This document shows positions 43,136 to 52,074 of a DNA stretch of 64,000 bases, piece by piece. The translations under genes and the position numbers were made by a program. The DNA comes from Pararhizobium sp. (GTDB lineage Bacteria > Pseudomonadota > Alphaproteobacteria > Rhizobiales > Rhizobiaceae). Positions within the stretch are counted from its first letter, which is position 1. Every line of letters begins with the position of its first letter. Under the pieces are notes generated by a model. That model saw only the letters and a list, made by a program, of their open reading frames with translations, ran no database searches and had not been told where the DNA came from. The stretch covers positions 1,116,001-1,180,000 of the forward strand of contig CP051237.1 of assembly GCA_017794825.1 (NCBI GenBank), given 5' to 3'.

Positions 43136-43576
43136 TCAGTAATTCCGCGGATCGATATTCTTGGTCTCGGGGCCGTAGGGGCGTGGATAGATCTCTCCGA
43201 ATTCCACCAGCTCCACCTCGCCGTCGGTCGGCGCGCTGACGACCATCACGGTGCGGTCGGCGCAGGCGAACTCCCAGATCGCCTGTCGGCATTCCGCGCA
43301 CGGAATCCCGGAATAGGGTCCGACGACGGCGACAGCGCGCAATTGCCGCTGGCCGCTTTCGACCATCTTCAGGATCGCCGTCCGCTCGGCGTGAACCGTC
43401 TGCTGCAGGGTCACGAATTCGACATTGCAGCCGGCGTGAATCCCGCCTTCGGAGTCGAGAACCGCCGCGCCAACCGTATGCCCGCTATAGGGCGCATAGG
43501 CATGTTCGCGGCTTTCCGTCGCCGCAGCGATCAGGCGCTTCACCTCTTCATCACTAATCCTGGTCATTTCATCCAT
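43136..43576 (-). CDS. cytidine deaminase-like zinc hydrolase
   Basis: This protein of about 146 residues has the cytidine deaminase fold: AYAPYSGHTVGAAV, the zinc/catalytic motif VHAERTAI and PCAECRQ. The first zinc ligand is His (HAE) rather than the Cys (CAE) of most short tetrameric enzymes, an unusual combination. NVEFVTLQQTVHAE corresponds to the substrate Asn/Glu region (usually NVENASY), so the specificity may differ. The start at 43576 is uncertain; 43597 and 43567 are in frame. It begins 5 bp after the ATPase gene stop, within the importer operon. Confidence 0.8.
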   Translation of the reverse strand: MDEMTRISDEEVKRLIAAATESREHAYAPYSGHTVGAAVLDSEGGIHAGCNVEFVTLQQTVHAERTAILKMVESGQRQLRAVAVVGPYSGIPCAECRQAIWEFACADRTVMVVSAPTDGEVELVEFGEIYPRPYGPETKNIDPRNY

Positions 43577-43580
43577 CCCG

Positions 43581-44663
43581 TCATCTGTTGTCGTCATCGG
43601 CCGGCAGCAGCGACGCCTTGTCCAGATCGAGCGCAAGCACGATCGCGTCTCCTGCCACGAATTCACTGTCCTCCGGCGCCTCTATGACGCCGATATCCCC
43701 GGTCGCCGTTTTCACCCGCATCCGCGTGATCGTACCGGCATAGGCGACCGTTTCGACCGTGGCGGGCATGGACAAGATCCGGTCGCCCGGATCGGCAGCG
43801 CCGTCAAGAGACACCTGGTCGGAGCGCCAGAGCAGCCTTACAGGACCTCGCAGGTCGTGGCCGCTTGTCGCAACTTCCGTGTTCAGTTCCCGCAGCATCA
43901 CGCTGTCGCCAGACGCCGTCGCAGAGATCGACAGCGAGTCGCCCAGAAAATCGGCGACGAACAACGTCGCGGGTCGCCGGTATACTTCCCGCGGCCTGCC
44001 TTCCTGCTCGACGCGACCCCTGTTGAACACCACCACCCTGTCGCTCATCGACAGGGCTTCCTCCTGATCGTGCGTGACGTAGATGATGGTGATGCCCAGT
44101 TCTTCGTGGAGCGTCTTGATTTCAAGCTGCAGGTCGCCGCGCAGCCTGCGATCCAGCGCGCCGAGCGGTTCGTCCATGAGAAGCACATCCGGATTGAACA
44201 CCACTGCCCTTGCTATCGCGACCCGCTGTTGCTGACCGCCGGAGAGCTGTTCCGGTTTTCTGTCTCCGAACCCGTCGAGCGCGACCAGAGAAAGGGCGCT
44301 GCCGACCGCTTCCCGGCGCTCGGCCTTCGAAACGCCGCGCATGCGCAGCGGAAACCCGATATTCTCGGCGACGCTCATATGCGGAAACAGGGAATAGTTC
44401 TGGAAAACCACGCCGATATTGCGGTGTTCGGGCGCAATGCCGGTCATGTTTCGTCCGTCCAGCAGAACGCTGCCAGCATCGGGATCGTCGAATCCTGCAA
44501 TAAGGTTCAGCACCGTCGTCTTGCCCGATCCGGACGGACCGAGCATGGAAACGAATTCGCCCGGTTCGACGTGCAGATTGAGGTCGTCGAGAACGGTCTG
44601 GGAGCCGTAACTTTTGCGAACGTTTTCGAGCTTTATGCTCTTGGCGGAAGGGCCGGCTTTCAT
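43581..44663 (-). CDS. ABC transporter ATP-binding protein (PotA/FbpC class)
   Basis: This 360-residue ATPase has Walker A GPSGSGKTT, FQNYSLFPHMSVAENI, signature LSGGQQQRVAIARA, Walker B LLMDEPLGALD and the H-loop THDQEEAL. The C-terminal TOBE domain (about 280-355) is typical of polyamine, iron and sulfate importers. Its ATG overlaps the upstream permease stop by ATGA. The natural ligand is unknown. Confidence 0.92.
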   Translation of the reverse strand: MKAGPSAKSIKLENVRKSYGSQTVLDDLNLHVEPGEFVSMLGPSGSGKTTVLNLIAGFDDPDAGSVLLDGRNMTGIAPEHRNIGVVFQNYSLFPHMSVAENIGFPLRMRGVSKAERREAVGSALSLVALDGFGDRKPEQLSGGQQQRVAIARAVVFNPDVLLMDEPLGALDRRLRGDLQLEIKTLHEELGITIIYVTHDQEEALSMSDRVVVFNRGRVEQEGRPREVYRRPATLFVADFLGDSLSISATASGDSVMLRELNTEVATSGHDLRGPVRLLWRSDQVSLDGAADPGDRILSMPATVETVAYAGTITRMRVKTATGDIGVIEAPEDSEFVAGDAIVLALDLDKASLLPADDDNR

Positions 44664-45469
44664 CGTCTGACCCTTTCGACAATCATCAGGCTGATCATCA
44701 GCAGCAGCGCTGCGGCGAAGAGAATGCTGGAGACGGCCGCCACGGTGGGATCGACCCGCTCTGTGATCTGCGCCCACATGCGCACCGGCGCTGTCTCGTA
44801 GGTCGGGCTCGAGAGGAACTTCGCGATCACCACCTCGTCCCAAGAACTGACGAAAGCGAACACGGCACCGGACAGGACGCCGGACGAGATGATCGGCAGC
44901 GTAACGCGGAAGAACGTGGACACCGGTCCGGCGCCCAGGCTTCGCGCCGCGCGCAATAAAACCGGATTGACCTGACGCGCCGCCGACATGGTCGTGACCA
45001 CGACAAGGGGAACTCCGATCATGACATGGGCAGCCACCAGTCCGGACCGGTCGAAAAGCCCCAGCCAGGCATAGATCTTGTACATGCCGATCCCGACCAC
45101 GATCGTCGGCACAACAAGCGGCGTAATAATGAGGGCGAGCACGAACTGTTTTCCAGGCCATTGTTTCAGCGCAAGGCTGACGCCGGCAGGCACGCCAAGC
45201 AATACAGCGATGATCGTGGACAACAGCGCCACCTCGAGACTGTGCCACAGGCTCGCCAGCCATTCCGGGCTGTCAAACAGGCGCGCATACCACCCGGTGC
45301 TGAAGCCTTTCGGCGGCCAGGAAAGGAACGGCACTTTCGTGAAACTCATCGGAATGATGATCAGTGACGGCGCAAGCAGAATGATCAGGATCGGCGTCAT
45401 CAGGAGCGAGGTTGCGAGACCCCGATAACCCGGCGCCTTCCGGCCGTGTAATGTGGATGACGTCGACAT
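44660..45469 (-). CDS. ABC transporter permease (PotC class)
   Basis: This 269-residue protein has six membrane segments and the EAA motif AARSLGAGPVSTFFRVTLPII. The start at 45469 overlaps the previous permease stop by one base (TGATG), and its stop overlaps the ATPase start by ATGA. Forms the channel with the neighbouring PotB-class permease. Confidence 0.9.
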   Translation of the reverse strand: MSTSSTLHGRKAPGYRGLATSLLMTPILIILLAPSLIIIPMSFTKVPFLSWPPKGFSTGWYARLFDSPEWLASLWHSLEVALLSTIIAVLLGVPAGVSLALKQWPGKQFVLALIITPLVVPTIVVGIGMYKIYAWLGLFDRSGLVAAHVMIGVPLVVVTTMSAARQVNPVLLRAARSLGAGPVSTFFRVTLPIISSGVLSGAVFAFVSSWDEVVIAKFLSSPTYETAPVRMWAQITERVDPTVAAVSSILFAAALLLMISLMIVERVRR

Positions 45470-46326
45470 CAGGCGAAGAATATCCTGCTGACGGCTCGCC
45501 ATCCGATGGCGAGGAAAAGAAGCACGAAGAAGGTGACGATCGCCGACATTGCTCCGGCGGCTCCCCAGTCGAGCAGGCTGGTCACTTGCGCGTCGATCAA
45601 TACCGCGATCGGCTGGTCTCCGGGTCCGCCGAGCAGAACCGGGGTTATGAAATAGCCGAGGCTCAGCACGAAAACGAGGACAGTGCCGGCGACAAGGCCC
45701 ACCCGCGTCGCGGGAAAGAAAACCTCGAGGAATGAACGTACCGGACCGGCGCCGAGACTGCGCGAGGCGCGCAACAGCGTGCCGTCGAACCGCGCCATGC
45801 TCACATAGGCGGGAAAGATGCTGAAAGGCAGCAGGATCTGGGCCATGCCCACCGTGACGGCGAAGGACGTTCTGAGCAAACCCACCGGTTGCGAAACGAC
45901 GCCCGTGTTGATCAGGATCCAGTTCACGATCCCCGTGTCCCTCAAAATGACCGTCCAGGCGAAGCTGCGCACCAGCAGGCTGGTGCAGAGCGGCAGGAGC
46001 GCGCAGAAGATCAGAATGGCGCGCACGCCGGGACTGCTTCTGTACATGACGTAGGCATAGAAATATCCGAGCGCCGCGCAAACGATCGAGACGAGTACGG
46101 CGGTGCGAACGGTGTTGATTGCGAAGATCGCGAAAGTCGGGTCGGTCAGAACTGCATGAAAGTTCGACAGACCGGCGTTTTCAGGTTCCGTGACGCTGTT
46201 CGAAATGATCGAGGCCGCTGGAAGCATGAAGAGCAGAAGGAGCGCTGCGAGAAGCGGCCAGATGCCGATGCTGTCGGGCAACGGTACTGGCCAGCTTCTC
46301 GCTGCGGGGCGAACGGCAGTCGTCAC
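45469..46326 (-). CDS. ABC transporter permease (PotB class)
   Basis: This 285-residue protein has six membrane segments and the EAA motif ASRSLGAGPVRSFLEVFFPAT. The start is a GTG at 46326 overlapping the binding-protein stop as GTGA; a longer frame upstream would run into that gene. Channel partner of the PotC-class permease. Confidence 0.89.
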   Translation of the reverse strand: MTTAVRPAARSWPVPLPDSIGIWPLLAALLLLFMLPAASIISNSVTEPENAGLSNFHAVLTDPTFAIFAINTVRTAVLVSIVCAALGYFYAYVMYRSSPGVRAILIFCALLPLCTSLLVRSFAWTVILRDTGIVNWILINTGVVSQPVGLLRTSFAVTVGMAQILLPFSIFPAYVSMARFDGTLLRASRSLGAGPVRSFLEVFFPATRVGLVAGTVLVFVLSLGYFITPVLLGGPGDQPIAVLIDAQVTSLLDWGAAGAMSAIVTFFVLLFLAIGWRAVSRIFFA

Positions 46327-47348
46327 TGGGCGCTTTTCCAGGCCTGATAGCGGGATTCGATCATCTTCGAATTCGCGGCGATCCACTGATCATCGAAAAC
46401 CGCATAGGGCTTGTCGAGGTGGCTGGAGGGAAGGTCCGGCGCCATCTCCGGATTGGGCGATGCGTTGACGTTCGAAGGTCCGAGCGGCAGATCCGCGCTC
46501 ATGGTTTCGTTGATCGGCTTGCTGACGGCAAATGCGATCAGGTTCATGGCTTCGTCGACGTTCTTCGATCCCTTGGGAACGGTCAGATAGGCGGCGGCGA
46601 GAATCTGCTCCTCGAAGATGTAATCCACCGGCAGTTCCAGCGCGACCTTGGCGTCATAGGCGCGCGCATTGTAGGTCATGACCATCGCAACCTCACCGGA
46701 ACCGACCAGTTCCTCGGACTGTGCGCCGCTCTGCCAGAAGACGAGCGACGGCTTGATGGTGTCCAGCTTGGCGATCGCGCGGTCAATGTCCAGGGGGTAA
46801 AGCGCGTCGGGCTTCACGCCGTCGGCGAGCAGCGCGATCTCGAAGATTCCTCCAACCGAATAGTCCATCACCGCCCGCTTGCCCGGGTACTTTTCGAGAT
46901 CGAAGAAGTCCGCCCAGCCTTCCGGTTTGGTCGTCACCTGATCCGTGTTGTAGGCAAGCTGGATCGAATAGATCATGTTCGCGACACGATAGGTGGACGC
47001 AAAGCCCGGAATGATCTCTTCTTTCGGCACCACCGAATAATCGATCGGGACCAGCCATTCGCCATCGGCGTCCGTCCCCCAGGAATTGTCGCCATTGTAG
47101 ACGTCCCAGACGACCCGGCCCGCTTCCACCATGGCGCGGAGCTTGGCGTTGTCGGTCCCGGCCACCGAAACCACCTTGTTGCCGGTCTCCTCCTGCCAGG
47201 GGTCGAGCACGCGTGTCTGTACGGTGTCATGGTAAGCGCCGCCGCCGTCGACCCAGACCAGGGTCGTGTCCTCGGCGATTGCCGGCGCCGCCGCAGTACC
47301 GACGGCGAGCACGGTGGCGAGTAAGCGGATTTTCGATGAAAGAGGCAT
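46323..47348 (-). CDS. ABC transporter substrate-binding protein (PotD-like, extracellular family 1)
   Basis: This 341-residue protein has a Sec signal peptide (KIRLLATVLAVGTAAAPAIA) and a family-1 binding domain of the PotD/FbpA shape: DTTLVWVDGGGAYHDTVQTRV, WDVYNGDNSW and MVMTYNARAYDAK. The ATG at 47348 follows GGGGA at 8 bp; an ATG five codons earlier has none. It is the first gene of the six-gene operon ending with the SAH-hydrolase-like gene. Ligands of such proteins include polyamines, metals and small organics; given the nucleoside enzymes downstream, a nucleoside-like or purine/pyrimidine compound is suggested. Confidence 0.87.
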   Translation of the reverse strand: MPLSSKIRLLATVLAVGTAAAPAIAEDTTLVWVDGGGAYHDTVQTRVLDPWQEETGNKVVSVAGTDNAKLRAMVEAGRVVWDVYNGDNSWGTDADGEWLVPIDYSVVPKEEIIPGFASTYRVANMIYSIQLAYNTDQVTTKPEGWADFFDLEKYPGKRAVMDYSVGGIFEIALLADGVKPDALYPLDIDRAIAKLDTIKPSLVFWQSGAQSEELVGSGEVAMVMTYNARAYDAKVALELPVDYIFEEQILAAAYLTVPKGSKNVDEAMNLIAFAVSKPINETMSADLPLGPSNVNASPNPEMAPDLPSSHLDKPYAVFDDQWIAANSKMIESRYQAWKSAQ

Positions 47349-47383
47349 TTGCGGGTTCCCCATTGCTGTGTTGGATCGATCAA

Positions 47384-47441
47384 GTCAATCGTATGACTAA
47401 CCATCTCCCATGTTGAATTCCCTGTCAATACTACGTATGAC
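47384..47441. promoter_or_regulatory. two related palindromes, candidate LacI-family operators
   Basis: GTCAATCGTATGAC (47384-47397) and GTCAATACTACGTATGAC (47424-47441) share GTCAAT...GTATGAC ends with 2-bp and 6-bp centres. Their starts are 40 bp apart, about four helical turns, so both face the same side of the DNA. They lie between the divergent LacI gene and importer operon. The second contains the CG-centred TACGTA core common in LacI-family sites. Confidence 0.5.
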
Positions 47442-47461
47442 GAATCTCAGAGAGGTGTGTT

Positions 47462-48475
47462 GTGAAAACCGGTCCATCGCCAATTACGAGCAATTCCGTT
47501 GCGAAAGCCGCGGGGGTTTCCCAGTCGACGGTTTCCCTCGTCATGTCCGGAAAATCGGCGGGACGCGTCTCCGACAGCACCAGGGACCATGTCATGGCCG
47601 TCGCGAACAAGCTGGGATACCGGCCCAACGCGACAGCGCGGATGCTGCGCACGGGCGTTCTCAACATCCTCGCGCTTGCCGTGCCCAACGTGAAGCAGCC
47701 CTTCTTCGGCGAGATCTTCGTCGCAGCCGAAAAGGCCGCCCGGCAGGCGGACTACGCGGTGGTGTTGATCGACACTCAGAACGACCCGCAATGGGTGGAG
47801 AGGATCATCGACATGGTTCGCGGCCGGATGATCGCCGGATCCATCGTCTACGCCAGCGACAGCGAGGACGAACCGAGACTGGCGGAGATCGCGGACCGGG
47901 TGCTGTTCATCGAGGGGCAGGATTCCGGCACGCTGGTCGATATCGACATTGAGAGCGGCATCGAAGCCGTCGTCGAGCACCTTGCAGGTCTCGGACATTC
48001 CGGCATCGGTTATCTCAGCGCGGATTACCCAAAGGTGACCTTCAAGCGCCGGTTCGACTATTTTCAAAAAAAGCTCCGGGACCTTGGGCTGGATTTCAAA
48101 AACGAGTGGCATTCCAGCGCGACATTCGAGATCGAGGCTTCGACTTCGGGCGCGGAGAAACTGGTGCGCCGACCGGAAATCACCGCGATCGTCTGTGACG
48201 ACGATCTGCTGGCAGCCGGGGTCTACCGCGCCGCGCGCCAGGCGGACCGCGCGATACCGGACGACCTCTCGGTCGTCGGGTTCAACGACATCGAGTTTGC
48301 GCGGGTGCTCAGCCCGGAACTGACGACCCTTGCCATTCCGACGGAGAGGATCGCGCAGGAAGCGGTTCACAAACTCCTGGAAAAACTCGAAGATCCCGCC
48401 CGGGCGTCATCCTCCTACGAGGCGGAGCTCACCCTGAAGATCCGGTCTTCGACGGCGCGACCTGCAAAAGCCTGA
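47462..48475 (+). CDS. LacI-family transcriptional regulator
   Basis: This 337-residue protein has the LacI helix-turn-helix and hinge (SNSVAKAAGVSQSTVSLVMSG, RPNATARMLRTG) followed by a periplasmic-binding-like sensor domain (AITAIVCDDDLLAAGVYRAAR, LSVVGFNDIEFARVL). The start is a GTG at 47462. It is divergent from the importer/deaminase/SAH-hydrolase-like operon and probably represses it, with the imported compound or a product as inducer. Confidence 0.92.
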   Translation: MKTGPSPITSNSVAKAAGVSQSTVSLVMSGKSAGRVSDSTRDHVMAVANKLGYRPNATARMLRTGVLNILALAVPNVKQPFFGEIFVAAEKAARQADYAVVLIDTQNDPQWVERIIDMVRGRMIAGSIVYASDSEDEPRLAEIADRVLFIEGQDSGTLVDIDIESGIEAVVEHLAGLGHSGIGYLSADYPKVTFKRRFDYFQKKLRDLGLDFKNEWHSSATFEIEASTSGAEKLVRRPEITAIVCDDDLLAAGVYRAARQADRAIPDDLSVVGFNDIEFARVLSPELTTLAIPTERIAQEAVHKLLEKLEDPARASSSYEAELTLKIRSSTARPAKA

Positions 48476-48487
48476 TCCAGGCTTTTT
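48466..48487. terminator. bidirectional terminator between the convergent LacI and FAD-oxidoreductase genes
   Basis: AAAAGCCTG and CAGGCTTTT form a perfect 9-bp stem with a 3-nt loop (ATC), with T-runs on both strands. It overlaps the last codons of the LacI gene and abuts the stop of the minus-strand gene. Confidence 0.85.
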
Positions 48488-49722
48488 CAGACGAACCCGA
48501 ACAGGTCCCTGTCAGCGTCGGACTTGCCAAGGATGTCAGCTGCGACGATTTGCGACGCGATCATGGAAAACGTGATACCGTTTCCGCCGAACCCCATGAC
48601 GGCATGGACATTCGGCATTCCAGGCGCCTCCCCGATCATCGGCAAACCCGTTGTGGTTGTCCCGAAGAGGGCCGACCAGGCATAGTCCGGGGCGGCGATT
48701 TTCACCCCCAGCAGACGTTCAGCCTTTTTCAGTATTGTCGCGGTCTTGCGCTTGAGTTTGACGGGATCGCGGTGCGCTTCCGGATCGGCTTCGTCTTCTC
48801 CGCCGGCGATGAGAAAGCCTTGGTCGGACATGCGAAGATAGAGATAGGGATCGGATGCTTCCCAGACGAGATAGTCTTGCAACCAGGGCGGAATCTCCGT
48901 TGCCGGCCGGGCCGCCAGGGCCCATGTCGAGATCACGGAATGATTGCGGTTCCTCAGCCTGTCCAGAAACTCGTATCCGGTGCAGAAAACGACATGCGAG
49001 GCGCTGAAAGCGTTCCCGTCCGCGGTTGCCATGGCCACACTGTCGCCGACCGGCAGGACATCGGTAATTTCAACAGGGCTCGCTACGACAAGTCCCTTCT
49101 TCTGCGCAATACGGATGAGGCCGGCGGTCAGTTGCCCGGGATTGGCGGAAGCAGAGGCCGTGCTGACGATGGCGCCCGTACGGTCGATTCCGAATTGATC
49201 CCGCAGCGTTTCGGCTCCGATGAACTCGGCGTCGAGCCCGATGCGCCTGCGCATGCGGGCCTCCGTCTCGAGCGCCCGGGAGCCGAATTCGTCTCCGGAC
49301 AGGTAAAGCGCCTTCTTCGGCTGCATTTGGCATGCAATATTCGCCTCGCGGCAAAGCTCGATCAGGTCTTCGACAGCCCGAGCAGAGCGCAGCCAGGCCC
49401 GCTTCGCCTTTTCCTTGCCGATCCGTCGCGCAAGCTGGTGCAACGGCGCGTCAATCTCGTGCTGGATCATCGCGGTGCTTGCAATCGAACTGCCGCGAAC
49501 GGGTTTCCGGCGATCAAGCATGAGGATGCGTTTCCGGCCATCCGCCAGGGCATGCGCCATTAACGCGCCACTGACGCCGCTGCCAACGATGATCACGTCA
49601 TAGTGGTTGCGTCCCGGCCGTGCTCGCACTCGCACGGAGATGCGCGGCGTCGATAGCCATAAGGGCTCACCGCTGCGCAAGTCCTGCTTTTCAGTGGTTT
49701 CCCGCACGTCCCTTTTCTCCAC
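48487..49722 (-). CDS. FAD-dependent oxidoreductase (DAO/glycine oxidase-like)
   Basis: This 411-residue protein has an N-terminal extension of about 38 residues and then the FAD Rossmann motif NHYDVIIVGSGVSGALMAHAL with DRR at the end of the second strand. The C-terminal GMPNVHAVMGFGGNGITFSMIASQ is the usual second FAD contact of the DAO family. Substrates are typically amino acids, sarcosine or glycerol-3-phosphate; none is indicated. The GTG at 49722 is kept, but GTG at 49707 is possible. It follows the SDR gene on the same strand after a 139-bp gap that holds no gene. Confidence 0.83.
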   Translation of the reverse strand: MEKRDVRETTEKQDLRSGEPLWLSTPRISVRVRARPGRNHYDVIIVGSGVSGALMAHALADGRKRILMLDRRKPVRGSSIASTAMIQHEIDAPLHQLARRIGKEKAKRAWLRSARAVEDLIELCREANIACQMQPKKALYLSGDEFGSRALETEARMRRRIGLDAEFIGAETLRDQFGIDRTGAIVSTASASANPGQLTAGLIRIAQKKGLVVASPVEITDVLPVGDSVAMATADGNAFSASHVVFCTGYEFLDRLRNRNHSVISTWALAARPATEIPPWLQDYLVWEASDPYLYLRMSDQGFLIAGGEDEADPEAHRDPVKLKRKTATILKKAERLLGVKIAAPDYAWSALFGTTTTGLPMIGEAPGMPNVHAVMGFGGNGITFSMIASQIVAADILGKSDADRDLFGFV

Positions 49723-49861
49723 CCTGTGTCACGGCGAATTTGCGGGGCGATAATGCTCCAGACAGTCAATTGGTTGCATGGTCCGCGCGATATGGCCATG
49801 CAGCCAGCTCCCGCCGCATGGTTCAGGGCGTGCAATCTTTTGAGAACTGATACGGCGGCTC

Positions 49862-50725
49862 TTACTTCTCGCTTTTGAGTTCCCGTTCCACCTGGTCATA
49901 GCCGCGACCCGGAACGATATCGCCGGACCGGTCGCTGATCTCGTCCCAGCGGGCAAGCACAGCGTCGGCGGCGTCGTCGCCGCCGCCGATGTAGACGCCT
50001 TTCGTCAGGCTCACATTGGTGCGGGCATAGTGGCCGGCGCCGGTGCTCAGGATCGTCTTGTTGGGCGCATCCTCGCCGACAAGCGCCATCAGGCCAGGGC
50101 TCACCAGTTCCGGGGCGATCTTTTCGATCACGTCGGGCGGAAGCAGGTTTTCCGTCATCGGCGTGGCCGCCGTCGGCGCCAGGCAATTGACCCGGATTCC
50201 GTAGTTCGCCCCTTCCAGCGCCAGGGTCTGCATCAAGCCGACCAGCGCCATCTTGGCGGCCCCATAGTTGGATTGCCCGAAATTGCCGAAGAGCCCGCTG
50301 GAAGACGTCGTGAAGACGACACGGCCGTAGTTCTGCTGCCGCATGGTTTCCCAGACCGCCTTCGTGCAGATGACGGCGCCCATGAGATGGACGTCCACCA
50401 CCAGGCGGAAATCCGCGACATCCATTTTCGCGAAGCTCTTGTCCCTGAGGATTCCGGCATTGTTGACGAGGATGTCGATGCGGCCCCAGTCCGAAAGTGC
50501 GCGCTCGACCATCCCGGCGACCGCCGCCTCGTCCGTCACGGAAGCGGCGAATCCGGTCGCCGCGCCGCCCGCGTCCCTTATCTCAGCTGCAACGCGCTCG
50601 GCATTCTCCCCGTTCATGTCATTGACGAGAACCTTTGCCCCGAGGCGGGCAGCCAGCAGGGCGTGGCAGCGACCCAGACCGCCACCGGCGCCCGTAATGA
50701 TGGCGACACGGTCGTTGAGATTCAT
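49862..50725 (-). CDS. SDR-family oxidoreductase (3-hydroxyacyl-CoA dehydrogenase-like)
   Basis: This 287-residue protein has the SDR NAD motif IITGAGGGLGR, NNAG, and the catalytic Ser-Tyr-Lys in TTSSSGLFGNFGQSNYGAAKM. The C-terminal extension (VYIGGGDDAADAVLARWDEISD) resembles the hydroxyacyl-CoA dehydrogenase part of MFE-2-type proteins. The ATG at 50725 has GGGGAGA 8 bp upstream. It starts 18 bp after the thiolase gene, so the two are in one operon and could carry out two successive beta-oxidation steps. Confidence 0.9.
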   Translation of the reverse strand: MNLNDRVAIITGAGGGLGRCHALLAARLGAKVLVNDMNGENAERVAAEIRDAGGAATGFAASVTDEAAVAGMVERALSDWGRIDILVNNAGILRDKSFAKMDVADFRLVVDVHLMGAVICTKAVWETMRQQNYGRVVFTTSSSGLFGNFGQSNYGAAKMALVGLMQTLALEGANYGIRVNCLAPTAATPMTENLLPPDVIEKIAPELVSPGLMALVGEDAPNKTILSTGAGHYARTNVSLTKGVYIGGGDDAADAVLARWDEISDRSGDIVPGRGYDQVERELKSEK

Positions 50726-50742
50726 TTTTGATCTCCCCTGGA

Positions 50743-51927
50743 TCAGTTGACCTCGAAAAGTCCGGCCGCGCCCATGCCGCCGCCGACGCACATGGTCACC
50801 ACGACATATTTGACGCCGCGCCGCTTGCCTTCGATCAGGGCGTGACCCACCAGCCGCGCGCCCGTCATTCCATAGGGATGACCAATGGAAATGCCGCCGC
50901 CATTGACGTTGTATATCTCCGGATCGATGCCCAGATGATCACGGCAGTAGAGCGCCTGTACCGCAAAGGCCTCGTTCAGTTCCCACAGGCCGATATCGTC
51001 CACGGTCAATCCGTGCTGCTTCAGCAGTTTCGGAACCGCATAGATCGGGCCGATGCCCATTTCCTCCGGAGGACATCCGGCGACCATCATGCCGCGATAG
51101 ACGCCGAGTGGTTCCAGGCCGCGCTTTTCAGCGAGTTTCGCTTCCATCAATATGCAGGCGGACGCGCCGTCGGAGAGCTGACTTGCATTGCCCGCGGTAA
51201 TCACGCCGCCTTCGATGACCGGATTGAGCTTCTCGAGATCAGCAAGCGTGGTCTGCGGCCGGTTGCCCTCGTCGCCTTCGATCGTGACCTCCCGCTCGGA
51301 TATCTCGCCGGTCTCCCTGTTCGTGACCAGCATCGTCGTTGAAAAGGGAACGATCTCGTCCTTGAAAAGACCCTTTTCCTGGGCGGCGGCGGTGCGCTGC
51401 TGCGAAGAAAGCGCGTACTCGTCCTGCGCGTCGCGGCTGACATTGTATTTCTTCGCGACGAATTCGGCGGTCTGCAGCATCGGCATGTAGGCGTGCTGCG
51501 CGTGCGCCGTCACATTCGGATCCTTCGTCTCCTGCACCCAGGTGAAGAATTTGTCCTGGACGGCCGAGATGTTTTCCTGCCCGCCGGCTGCGACGATGTC
51601 CATGCCGTCAACCATGACCTGTTTGGCCGCTGTCGAGATCGCCATCAGTCCGGATGCGCATTGCCGGTCCATCGTCTGGCCGGAAACGCTGCTTGACAGA
51701 TCGGCGGCGAAGACCGAAGTGCGCGCAAGATTGTTGCCCGCTGTTCCGGCGCAAAGGACCGTTCCCAGAACGAAGTCCTCGATTTCGTCGCGCTCGACAC
51801 CGGCGCGTTCGATCGCCTTGTTGAGCACGTGGCCGGTCAGCGTTGGCGATTTCGTTGCGTTGAGGCTGCCGCGATAGGCCTTTCCTATGCCGGTTCTGGC
51901 CGTGCTGACGATGACTGCTTCTCTCAT
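50743..51927 (-). CDS. acetyl-CoA C-acyltransferase (thiolase)
   Basis: This 394-residue thiolase has its acyl-accepting Cys in [12 protein letters not shown], His in [12 protein letters not shown], and the second Cys in [19 protein letters not shown] and NEAFAVQA are also typical. GGAGGAGCAAGGT precedes the ATG. It probably cleaves the beta-ketoacyl-CoA formed by the SDR enzyme of the same operon. A TRAP importer for a carboxylic acid lies upstream, in line with organic-acid catabolism. Confidence 0.95.
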   Translation of the reverse strand: MREAVIVSTARTGIGKAYRGSLNATKSPTLTGHVLNKAIERAGVERDEIEDFVLGTVLCAGTAGNNLARTSVFAADLSSSVSGQTMDRQCASGLMAISTAAKQVMVDGMDIVAAGGQENISAVQDKFFTWVQETKDPNVTAHAQHAYMPMLQTAEFVAKKYNVSRDAQDEYALSSQQRTAAAQEKGLFKDEIVPFSTTMLVTNRETGEISEREVTIEGDEGNRPQTTLADLEKLNPVIEGGVITAGNASQLSDGASACILMEAKLAEKRGLEPLGVYRGMMVAGCPPEEMGIGPIYAVPKLLKQHGLTVDDIGLWELNEAFAVQALYCRDHLGIDPEIYNVNGGGISIGHPYGMTGARLVGHALIEGKRRGVKYVVVTMCVGGGMGAAGLFEVN

Positions 51928-52074
51928 ACCTTGCTCCTCCTGGATTCTCGGCGTTTCGAATCCGCTAATGTTCTTACCCGAAACTGGTCAACGCGGATCC
52001 GGCTGTCGGCGCAAGGCATCGGTATGACTGTGTTTCGCGCAAAGTCAACCGATGCGGGGCCTTGCGGACGACTC

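Noticed and set aside
44660..46081. A 473-codon reading of the PotC-class permease
   Set aside because: The extra front part lies entirely within the PotB-class gene in another frame; the ATG at 45469 with TGATG overlap is the natural start.
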